NCBI GenBank assembly: GCA_022447605.1
Contig: JAKVBG010000017.1
Location: 1-64,000 of the forward strand
From: Mariniblastus sp.
Lineage (GTDB): Bacteria > Planctomycetota > Planctomycetia > Pirellulales > Pirellulaceae
Direction of reading: 5' to 3'
DNA: 64,000 nt
This document shows positions 18,408-25,927 of this stretch, one piece after another (the stretch's first letter is position 1; each line of letters opens with the position of its first letter). Position numbers and translations under genes: made by a program. The notes beneath the pieces are model-generated. The model was not told where the DNA came from, made no database searches, and saw only the letters and a list, made by a program, of their open reading frames with translations.

Positions 18408-19322
18408 TCAGGGGGCCTGTGGCAGACCGGGTTTGACTTCGCTCAAGACCTGTTCAAGGACCAGCGCTGAAATGTCGACATCGGAGACGCTGGCCAGCGC
18501 TTGCCATCCCGGGCAGGCATTGACTTCAATCACCCAGGGATGACCCGAGCGATCGTACAACAGGTCCACGCCGGCCAGGCTGGCCCCGAGTCGCGCCGCT
18601 GCCAGCCGGGCAATTTCGATTTCCCGTGGTGTGGGCCGGTGGGGATGGGCCGTCGCCCCCTGCTGAATATTGGTGATCCAGTTCCCCGGGTGGGTCCGTC
18701 GCATTCCCAGGACGCGCTCGCCGATCACCAGCAGGCGGAAATCGGAATCCCCGTGGTCAATGAACGCCTGCTGGTAGATGATCTCTTCGCGTGCCTCTTT
18801 TTCCGAAAAGAGTTCCGATGCCAGGGGCAGTTCTCGGACCCGTTGAATCCCTTTTCCGCCACTTCCAAATAACGGTTTGACGACTGAGTCCATCCCCAGT
18901 TGACGGAATTGGGACAGCGCGGTCGAGGCCGATTCGGCCAGACAAGTCGCCGGTACATCAATCTCGCCGCCACGAATTTTTTCCAGACAGAGGTACTTAT
19001 CCACCGAGGCTTCGATGGTGGGCGGTGGATTCAGCACGGCGATGTGATGCTGCTCGGCCAGTTGGTGCAAGAGGTTCATGCGGAACACGACTTGTTGCAG
19101 GCTGCCCGCCGGCATGGGGCGCACCAGGATGGCGTCCAGGGAATCGAGACACTCGGTGTCCTGATTCGATTCACCGGAACAGAAACAGCTGGCCCCAGTC
19201 CCCTCCAGGTAGGTCGATAGCCGGGTGAACTGCAGGGGTATCAGTTGGTGCTCGTCGCCTGCTACGCGTTCCAGTTCACGGACCACCCAGTTGTCGGCTG
19301 CTGCCAGTACGCCAATTTTCAT
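18408..19322 (-). CDS. RimK-like ATP-grasp ligase, probably for methanopterin-type cofactor
   Basis: 304 residues from ATG 19322 (a 28-residue upstream extension looks non-coding and overlaps mch). ATP-grasp features: KPLFGSGGKGIQRV (glycine-rich ATP loop), FIDHGDSDFRLLVIG, GVDLLYDRSGHPWVIEVNACPGW (Mg-binding E and N). RimK/MptN/CofF-type enzymes add glutamate to a cofactor or protein. The start overlaps the stop of mch by 4 nt, so translation is coupled. This supports glutamylation of the tetrahydromethanopterin-like C1 carrier, as proposed for methylotroph and planctomycete homologues. Confidence 0.85.
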   Translation of the reverse strand: MKIGVLAAADNWVVRELERVAGDEHQLIPLQFTRLSTYLEGTGASCFCSGESNQDTECLDSLDAILVRPMPAGSLQQVVFRMNLLHQLAEQHHIAVLNPPPTIEASVDKYLCLEKIRGGEIDVPATCLAESASTALSQFRQLGMDSVVKPLFGSGGKGIQRVRELPLASELFSEKEAREEIIYQQAFIDHGDSDFRLLVIGERVLGMRRTHPGNWITNIQQGATAHPHRPTPREIEIARLAAARLGASLAGVDLLYDRSGHPWVIEVNACPGWQALASVSDVDISALVLEQVLSEVKPGLPQAP

Positions 19323-20290
19323 CCGTCTGCCGCCAGTGAGTTCTGCAGTATGTCCGGCCGTCGTTTCCCACTGACGACCTGCTGGCCATCTTCCTGGCTG
19401 TGGCATCCGACTTCGGCCGGACTGAACAACAGCCGGTCAATCTGATAGAAATCGTGATTGTATTTCTCAAAAATTGTTCGGAACGGCAAGCCGAAGTCGG
19501 GTGAAGCGCAGCTGGCCAAACGGTCAACAATCGGCGCCAATTCAGCCTGTGTTGCCCGAAACCAGAGATCGACCCGGCCACCATAGAGGATGACGTCGTT
19601 CGTCCAGCCGAGTGATTGGAAACTGTTTTCCCCGCAGGGTGGGATCGGGGCGACTCCCGTGCCTCGTTCGACCAGGCTCAAATCGAAACCTAACTCATGC
19701 AGTTTGTGCAGCGCGGTTTCGATCGACCGGGCAACCACCTGTAACGTACCGGGCAGGCTGTGGGTACTGGCAACACAGGCGATAATATTTTCAGCTCCCG
19801 CGAGTTCCTCACTCAGTTGTTCACATTCGTCAGGTCCGGGAAGCTGGTCCGATTCCAGGCAGACGACGACCGAGTCGGGTATGTCTGGCAGCGGGTACGG
19901 TTGGAGGATCTCTTCTTTTCCCCGGACCAGCCGGCCGGGTCCCGAAACCATGGCGTAATAGTTGTCACTGGCCAGGGGCCAGCCCGCGTACTGCGAGGCG
20001 ATGCAGGCGTAGACCGGCCACGGGCTGACCACCTTCAATTGGGGCCAGGGACCGATCTCGGGCAGGGGGTCGCAGCGGGTGACTTCGGCCAGGTCGGCCA
20101 GACAGATTCGGGAAAGGAGCAGCCCCGCCTCGAACGTGCCGGGACGATTGACACCGAAATCGAGTAGCGTGACCTTCCCCTCCTGTGAGACCCGCACGTC
20201 CAGAGACGAAGCGTCTCTTATCGCGGTATCACAAAGGGCCGCGGATCGATCGTTCAGTAACTCCAGCAGCGGTGGTTGAGCAGGTGGCAT
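19319..20290 (-). CDS. mch: Methenyltetrahydromethanopterin cyclohydrolase
   Basis: 323 residues, normal length for the family. Mch interconverts methenyl- and formyl-H4MPT in formaldehyde oxidation. Diagnostic segments: DFGVNRPGTFEAGLLLSRIC, VYACIASQYAGWPLA, YYAMVSGPGRLVRGKEEI, GGRVDLWFR and GLPFRTIFEKYNHDFYQID. It is the first gene of a two-gene operon with an overlapping ATP-grasp ligase. Remaining C1 genes (fae, mtdB, fhc) are not in the window, so the pathway is split. Confidence 0.93.
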   Translation of the reverse strand: MPPAQPPLLELLNDRSAALCDTAIRDASSLDVRVSQEGKVTLLDFGVNRPGTFEAGLLLSRICLADLAEVTRCDPLPEIGPWPQLKVVSPWPVYACIASQYAGWPLASDNYYAMVSGPGRLVRGKEEILQPYPLPDIPDSVVVCLESDQLPGPDECEQLSEELAGAENIIACVASTHSLPGTLQVVARSIETALHKLHELGFDLSLVERGTGVAPIPPCGENSFQSLGWTNDVILYGGRVDLWFRATQAELAPIVDRLASCASPDFGLPFRTIFEKYNHDFYQIDRLLFSPAEVGCHSQEDGQQVVSGKRRPDILQNSLAADG

Positions 20291-20334
20291 GGCAGCGGGT
20301 CGGTTAAGTGGTCAATGCTGGACGCAGTTGCGAA

Positions 20335-21390
20335 TCAGCCAGCTTCCGTATCGGTGGGAAAATACTGTTCCACGATATCGTAAAATTCGGTGGCTGTCTG
20401 GACCTTGGCGATGTGGGTCCGGAAATGCCGCGCCCCAAAACGGCCCTGCGCGTAGCAGCAGGCATATTTTCTCATCAGCTGGGTTCCCTTCGATTCGCCA
20501 AAGCGCTGAACCACCAGCTTGTAGTGCCGGACCATGCAGTCCTTCTGTTGTGCCAGGCTCGGGTCGGGCGGGACAGGCTCGCCCCGCAGGGCGGCCGCGC
20601 ACTGGGCGAACAGCCAGGGTCTGCCCAGGCATGCCCTGGCAATCATGACGCCGTCGATTTCATAATTCTGAAAGACGTGAACGACTTTCCCGGCCGAATC
20701 GAGGTCGCCGTTGCCAATCAGGGGGATTTTCTTCAGGTGGGGTTTGATCGCGGAAATATGTTCCCAATCCGCCTCGCCACGAAACATGTCCTGCGCCGTT
20801 CGGCCATGGACGGTCAAGGCGGCGGCACCCGATCCCTCCACGGTTTGCGCCACATCGATCGCGTTGATGTTGTCGCGGGTACAGCCGAGCCGGATCTTGG
20901 CCGTCACCGGGGTGGGGGCACAGGCCCGTACGACCCGTTCAATAATCCTGCCCATTTGTTCCGGGTGTTTTAAAAGGTAACTGCCACTTTTTGCCTTTTC
21001 GGTTACCTGCTTTACGGGGCAGCCAAAATTGATGTCGACCACGCTGACCTGGTATTCGTCCACCAGTCGCTTCCCAACCTTGGCCATGGTTTCTGGCTGG
21101 TTGTCCCAAATCTGGACGGCCAGGGGTCGCGGTTCGTCGTGAACGCCCCACAGCCGATCGGGGTGTTCCGCCTGGTTTTCGTCCAACCAGACGAAGCCTC
21201 GGGCGTTGATCATTTCGGTTGCCTGCAACCCGCTGCCACCGTATTCGCGAACCATTTGTCGAAATGCGTAATTGGTGAAGCCAGCCATCGGTGCCTGCAG
21301 GATGGGAGGGTCCACCACGAGGTCGCCGATCTTCAATGGCTTGATCGCGGGAAGCGTCTCGTTCGTTTCGTTTGAGCAGGCGAGCTTCAT
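20335..21390 (-). CDS. tRNA-dihydrouridine synthase
   Basis: 351 residues from ATG 21390; the frame is open 48 codons further upstream but that part has no family similarity. FMN-binding TIM barrel: LQAPMAGFTNYAFRQM (31-46), catalytic Cys124 in DINFGCPVKQVTEKAKSG, AKIRLG, LTVHGRTAQDMF, IPLIGNGDLDSA and MIARACLGRPWLF. It reduces specific uridines of tRNA with NADPH. The pattern is closest to DusB-type enzymes; the subfamily is not certain. Confidence 0.92.
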   Translation of the reverse strand: MKLACSNETNETLPAIKPLKIGDLVVDPPILQAPMAGFTNYAFRQMVREYGGSGLQATEMINARGFVWLDENQAEHPDRLWGVHDEPRPLAVQIWDNQPETMAKVGKRLVDEYQVSVVDINFGCPVKQVTEKAKSGSYLLKHPEQMGRIIERVVRACAPTPVTAKIRLGCTRDNINAIDVAQTVEGSGAAALTVHGRTAQDMFRGEADWEHISAIKPHLKKIPLIGNGDLDSAGKVVHVFQNYEIDGVMIARACLGRPWLFAQCAAALRGEPVPPDPSLAQQKDCMVRHYKLVVQRFGESKGTQLMRKYACCYAQGRFGARHFRTHIAKVQTATEFYDIVEQYFPTDTEAG

Positions 21391-21576
21391 CGGTTCCAGG
21401 GGGTGGTTTCGTCGTTCTTGTCCGACAGGAACGCTGGTTGATTGATGGGTCCCAGCCGCAGCACGGGTGACCCTGCATTTCTTGTCTACTACAATGGCCG
21501 GGCATCCAGGTTGGTGTGATCGCCCAACGCCCAATCATACAACATCCTATCATTATCGCTGGAACCGGTTTCTACA

Positions 21577-21975
21577 ATGTCCGAATTTGTCATCCTGTTT
21601 CATCAGACACCCGAGTCGGCAGAACGGGCCGATCATTGGGACCTGATGATCCAGTCCGGTGACAGCCTGATGACCTGGGCGCTGGAATCGTCTCCGCTGG
21701 CCGGTCGTGTCATGACGGCTGTCCGATTGGCCGATCACCGACTCGAGTACCTGGATTACCAGGGCCCTCTTTCCGATGATCGGGGTGTCGTCAGTCGTCT
21801 GGCCAGGGGAACGTCTCGCCGGCTGGACAAAGGAGGGGATGTCCAGGTGTTTCAGTTGGCGACAGCCGATTTCAATTGGCGAGTTACGGTGACCGAAGGA
21901 AAGAGTGGCCAGGTCTCCATTGGGATCGAATCCTGGCCGGGGGATCAATCGTCGGAACCTGGTAGACCGGTTTGA
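21577..21975 (+). CDS. Stand-alone LigD 3'-phosphoesterase-like protein
   Basis: 132 residues. ADHWDLMIQSGDSLMTWAL (18-36) and DHRLEYLDYQGPLSDDRGVV (52-71), followed by RGTSRR, match the core of the phosphoesterase domain of the repair ligase LigD (DNA polymerase ligase N-terminal family), including a leading His and the Glu-Tyr-x-Asp strand. LigD-PE trims 3' ends in non-homologous end joining. Here it is alone, shorter than usual, and with no ligase, polymerase or Ku gene nearby. Its last 31 nt overlap the end of the convergent membrane-protein gene. Confidence 0.7.
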   Translation: MSEFVILFHQTPESAERADHWDLMIQSGDSLMTWALESSPLAGRVMTAVRLADHRLEYLDYQGPLSDDRGVVSRLARGTSRRLDKGGDVQVFQLATADFNWRVTVTEGKSGQVSIGIESWPGDQSSEPGRPV

Positions 21976-22748
21976 GTCGTCGTGCCCGAGATGAAGATAT
22001 TTCCGGACCGGATTTGTACCGCCTCGATGACGACCATCTTTTGATCTCCGAATTGCAGCAGTTTATCCGGAATCGATATCAACGCGACCTGGTTCCCGCC
22101 CAGGCTTGACCAGCGTACCGGGATGCCTGCCTGTTCGGCACTGTGGGATAATCGATCCATCCAGGGCGCGATCGGCAGTGAAACAACGCCCGACTTGACG
22201 GAAATAATCTGGACGGCCAGTTGATTCTGTTCCCCGGTGCAGAAAATATTGCATTCAGCAACGACGATTCCGTCGATTCCACTGGCCGAATATTGAAATG
22301 CCAGCTTCGCCTTGCCCGGCTCGAAATGCACGCGCGGATTTTCCATTTCCCTGGGCAACACCGTGGGGAACTTGTTGGGAAGATCGGCCACCAACCAGCC
22401 GTTGACCTCTCCCTGGGTAAATTTCACTTGCCACGGTTGCTGGTTTCGCGCCGCGTTTTGCACCCGGGAAATCTTGATTTCCAATTGGTCGCCCTGCTTG
22501 ACGGCATCCTCGATCGGTGCGGCCAGGGCCTGGGCATAAAACTCCGGAACCTGCTGGGCCGATTCGAGGGCCAGCCAGATCAGTCCTGCAGCGCAAAGGC
22601 TGAGAATCAGGAAGATAAGCAGGCAACCCGGCAGCCATCCCTGTCTCGAGACGTGCCGGCCACGGGGCCGATGTACGGGTGGCTCGAGCGGTTCGGTTTC
22701 CAACAGATCGGGTTCTGTCCCGGTCGAATTAGGTTCTGTGGATATCAC
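21945..22748 (-). CDS. Single-pass membrane protein of unknown function
   Basis: 267 residues from GTG 22748; no in-frame ATG nearby. A cytoplasmic acidic/Pro-rich tail (1-37), one membrane helix (about 41-62, LPGCLLIFLILSLCAAGLIW) and a beta-rich external domain. WQVKFTQGEVNGWLVADLP and VHFEPGKAKLAFQYSASG are the most structured stretches. The fold recalls lipid-binding or LolA-like barrels, but nothing is diagnostic. The 3' end overlaps the LigD-like gene on the other strand by 31 nt. Confidence 0.7.
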   Translation of the reverse strand: MISTEPNSTGTEPDLLETEPLEPPVHRPRGRHVSRQGWLPGCLLIFLILSLCAAGLIWLALESAQQVPEFYAQALAAPIEDAVKQGDQLEIKISRVQNAARNQQPWQVKFTQGEVNGWLVADLPNKFPTVLPREMENPRVHFEPGKAKLAFQYSASGIDGIVVAECNIFCTGEQNQLAVQIISVKSGVVSLPIAPWMDRLSHSAEQAGIPVRWSSLGGNQVALISIPDKLLQFGDQKMVVIEAVQIRSGNIFISGTTTQTGLPGSDD

Positions 22749-23047
22749 GTTTTACTCATCGAACTATGATTTCAGGGTTGGGTCGGTTGACGGATTGCCT
22801 GATGAATCGGTTTGTGGATTTCAAGTCGGGCTCTTTTTCAAGTAAAATATTCGATTAGGATGGTTGAACCGGACACGGTCGAATCCCTTTCGCAAACTGC
22901 GTACGATTCGAGTGACCGAAAAATTCCTGTCGAAATGAGACTTGTCGTTTGGCCCATTCCTTCGGCTGATTGATGGGTATAATGGAACGAACAGTCCTCG
23001 CTTCGCTAAAAGATAACATAAACTCCCCGTTTCATGAAAAGCTCGAT

Positions 23048-23338
23048 ATGAACGTTGATATCAAGATTATGAGATTTGCTTTGAGCTGGCTGATCGCCGG
23101 TAGTCTGATTGTATTACTTACCGCCTGTGACCTGGGGACGTACGGTCAACGGTTTGAGAAGAGCAAGGCAAATCGCCCAGCCCTTGAGTCGATCGTCAGT
23201 AAGCCAGCCGGGCAGGCAGCGCCGGCCGACCCGCCAGCCAAGACGGCCAATCAGCCGGTCCAACCCGGGTTCGCACAGCCTCGCAATAGTGGCAATCGCA
23301 ACTTGCCTGCCGCTGCGGTCGGTGGTGGTGGTGGTTAA
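23048..23338 (+). CDS. Small lipoprotein with GFxQPRN/poly-Gly tail
   Basis: 96 residues from ATG 23048 (23069 also possible). A lipoprotein signal peptide ends in LLTAC (lipid-attached Cys27). The mature part is Ala/Pro/Gln-rich and disordered. It ends with the segment GFAQPRN...RNLPAAAVGGGGG at the very C-terminus (residues 74-96). The same motif occurs twice in the larger lipoprotein that follows. Function unknown; a role tied to that neighbour is inferred. Confidence 0.72.
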   Translation: MNVDIKIMRFALSWLIAGSLIVLLTACDLGTYGQRFEKSKANRPALESIVSKPAGQAAPADPPAKTANQPVQPGFAQPRNSGNRNLPAAAVGGGGG

Positions 23339-23628
23339 CAACCGATAAAATCCGGGCCAGCCTGGAAAATGGTTCGGCCGGTTCGCCCTTGCCCGGTGAT
23401 CCGCAAGGCCGGTAGAGGCCTGATTAATTAGCCGATTTTGCACGCGCAGGTCCCCAAATGGGCGGAATATTGGCGTTTATCCGGAAATGGGTTATCTTGG
23501 GAATAGTACCCGCGGAATCTTCTTGGTTGAATTGAGATAAGGGTGGAACTTTTCACCCTTTCCGTTCGTTTCAATTTCATGGTCTGGGTGACTTACTCTT
23601 TCCCTGGTTTCATTGGTCGAGGCGTCAG

Positions 23629-25653
23629 ATGCAAACTTTGTCAAAAATATTGATGGTTGTTTTCCTGTGTGGCCTGTGGGTTGGATGCAGCGGTGGACCA
23701 GAGGAAGTCAAAGTGCCGACTTCGAGTGAGCGCCCCAGTTTTACTCCCAGTAGCCCGGCTGCGTCATCCGCTGCCAAGGCACCTGCTCCAGCGGCTACGC
23801 CCGGTTTTAGTCAGCCCAGGAATCGCCCTCGAAACCTGCCGGCCGCCTCGGTCGGTGGAGGGGGGGGTGGCTCCATGGCGGCAGCAACGCCTCCCGGAGC
23901 GGGTAATAACAATGCGGCTGCCAGTGGAACGCCGGCCGGCACCGCAGCCAACGCGTCATCCGGACCCTTTACGGCAGACACCCGGGAAAACGGGTTGTTC
24001 CCCCAGGTACCTGGCGCGGGTAACGCCACGGCCGGTTTTGGTGGGGCGCTCTTCCCGAGCGGTTCTACCGTCGCTTCCTCGGCTGGATCCGGCAGCGGTA
24101 GTTCTTCCGGTGGTTCACTCTGGAGTCGGTTGACAGGGGGCCTGGGCCGATCTGCCAATGCCGAACCGAAAGCGACCGTCAAGCCGGAAGGTGTGGGTAC
24201 TGGTTCGATGGGCCAAATGTTCCGTAAAAAAGCGGTCAAGCAATTTTCGGACCTCGCCCATGACAACGATGCGGTTTCCAACATTTATATCTCTGTGCTT
24301 TCCGATCCGGGGGCCATGCGGAAATACCCGATGAAGTGGTTTCAGGGGATCAATCAACCGAGGGTCATGTTCCGCTGGGGGATCGGCATTGTCTATCGCG
24401 AACCGACGGGTGGTTTGGACGGTCGTCACCCCGTGCTGGGTGATTCCGGCGGCGCCAGTGGCAGTGGTGGTGGCAGTGGTGCTTTTGATGGTGGTAACGC
24501 CGGTCTGGAAGGTGGCGAGGGTCCTCCCCCGCCTGGAGCTGGCGGTGGCGGTTCCTCCTCGGAAAGAAAATATCGAAATGTCAATACGGCCCGCCCGGAC
24601 GGGGTGGTTCTCTATTACACCGGCGAGATGGGTGAAATGGTGATCGACGCCCTCGATAAGCGGCGCCGGCACAATGATGCCTTCTACGGTGAGTTACTGC
24701 AGGATATACCGATTTATGAACCGTCCGAACCGGCTCGCCAGACGGCCGCCAACACGAACCCGGGTGGTCCGGGCGCGGGTGGCGGGGGCGCGCCGCGCGG
24801 ATTTGGTCAACCCAGGAATCGAAGAAGGGACCTTCCCGGCGCCGCCATTGGTGGTGGGGGCGGGGCGGATCAACCAGCCGCACCACCCGGAGCCGGATCA
24901 CCCGCCGGTTCGCCGCAGGGAAATCCTGCCGGTGGCAACGCGGAGACCGCCAGCAAGGGACCTAAGGAAGCGCCGGACGAGGTCCTGCAGCGTGCGATGG
25001 GCTCGGGAGATTCTGCCAAGCCGGACCCGACCATGACCGGGACCGTTATTCCCGGTGTGATGCTAGTCGGTGTCGGCAAGAAAGCGGATCTTGAGGAGCG
25101 GGCCAAGCAGATGGGCCTCGATGCATTGATCGTGATCAACGTGACGGTCAGCAAGACCCGATCGAGCGAGAAAGTTTCCAGCATGACAAAAATGACGATC
25201 CTCAACTTGCACGATTCGGCCAACGAAGTTGTCTATAACAGTAAAGCGCTCAAGGATACGATCGTTGCCGAACAGAAGGAGAAGGGGATGACGCCGGTCA
25301 AGAACGTCGTCGATGTCGCCTTCAAGGATAATGCGGATAAACAATTCAAGGCGGGCGATTTCCCATCGGTCCTGGCCGACGGGAACGAGAAAGGGAAGGG
25401 GCACGTCAAGAATCGCATCAGCAAGATCGTAGCAGAAGCAGGTTCGAACCAACTGCCGGTGGCCGTTGAAATTCTGCATTGGCACCAACTTGGGATGGTA
25501 GACACGCAATTTGCCATCGAATCGTTGAACCAGGTATTTGGTAGTGAATCGGTTGGAACGGCGCTCGTCTCCGGGGATACCGCAGGTCTTTCTGCCATGC
25601 TCGGCAATCTGGCAGACCAGTTCGGCGCCGATGACGAGGACGATGACCTTTAA
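23629..25653 (+). CDS. Large lipoprotein with two GFxQPRN/poly-Gly motifs
   Basis: 674 residues. Signal peptide with lipobox-like LWVGC (Cys20). Low-complexity Ala/Gly/Ser/Pro segments alternate with ordered ones: residues about 195-260 (KKAVKQFSDLAHDNDAVSNI, then MKWFQGINQPRVMFRWGIGI), about 320-365 (GVVLYYTGEMGEMVIDAL), and a C-terminal domain of about 200 residues (VIPGVMLVGVGKKADLEERA through LNQVFGSESVG). The motif GF-x-QPRN-x-x-R-[ND]-LP then poly-Gly occurs at 59-80 and 391-412. An acidic tail DDEDDDL ends the protein. No known domain recognised. A strong terminator follows. Confidence 0.82.
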   Translation: MQTLSKILMVVFLCGLWVGCSGGPEEVKVPTSSERPSFTPSSPAASSAAKAPAPAATPGFSQPRNRPRNLPAASVGGGGGGSMAAATPPGAGNNNAAASGTPAGTAANASSGPFTADTRENGLFPQVPGAGNATAGFGGALFPSGSTVASSAGSGSGSSSGGSLWSRLTGGLGRSANAEPKATVKPEGVGTGSMGQMFRKKAVKQFSDLAHDNDAVSNIYISVLSDPGAMRKYPMKWFQGINQPRVMFRWGIGIVYREPTGGLDGRHPVLGDSGGASGSGGGSGAFDGGNAGLEGGEGPPPPGAGGGGSSSERKYRNVNTARPDGVVLYYTGEMGEMVIDALDKRRRHNDAFYGELLQDIPIYEPSEPARQTAANTNPGGPGAGGGGAPRGFGQPRNRRRDLPGAAIGGGGGADQPAAPPGAGSPAGSPQGNPAGGNAETASKGPKEAPDEVLQRAMGSGDSAKPDPTMTGTVIPGVMLVGVGKKADLEERAKQMGLDALIVINVTVSKTRSSEKVSSMTKMTILNLHDSANEVVYNSKALKDTIVAEQKEKGMTPVKNVVDVAFKDNADKQFKAGDFPSVLADGNEKGKGHVKNRISKIVAEAGSNQLPVAVEILHWHQLGMVDTQFAIESLNQVFGSESVGTALVSGDTAGLSAMLGNLADQFGADDEDDDL

Positions 25654-25681
25654 GCGTTCGTTGCGTTCATCATCAAGCAAG

Positions 25682-25711
25682 CAGCCCGTTCATCATGAGC
25701 GGGCTTTTTTT
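25682..25711 (+). terminator. Rho-independent terminator after the large lipoprotein gene
   Basis: AGCCCGTTCATCATGAGCGG with the completing CT gives a near-perfect stem (AGCCCG/CGGGCT plus TCA/TGA inside), followed by seven T. Confidence 0.88.
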
Positions 25712-25927
25712 GTTGGTGGTCGTGGCGGATCTAGCCAGCCGTTTTCCCGCTTTGCGCAACCGATCCAGTGGATTTCCTCACCGTGCAGGGTGGGCCAGGC
25801 GGAAATTTCATCGCGGGCGCTTTGTGTGGAGTAAAAAAATGCCAGCTCGGCAGTCATTTTTCGGGGAACTTTTTCAACTGGCGGCTCTCTAAAGCAGGTT
25901 GATTGTTTACTGGAACGGGAGATTGAG

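Noticed and set aside
23339..23628. GGGTG/CACCC pair near 23540-23560 as a terminator
   Set aside because: Only a 5-bp stem and a weak T-run; not listed.
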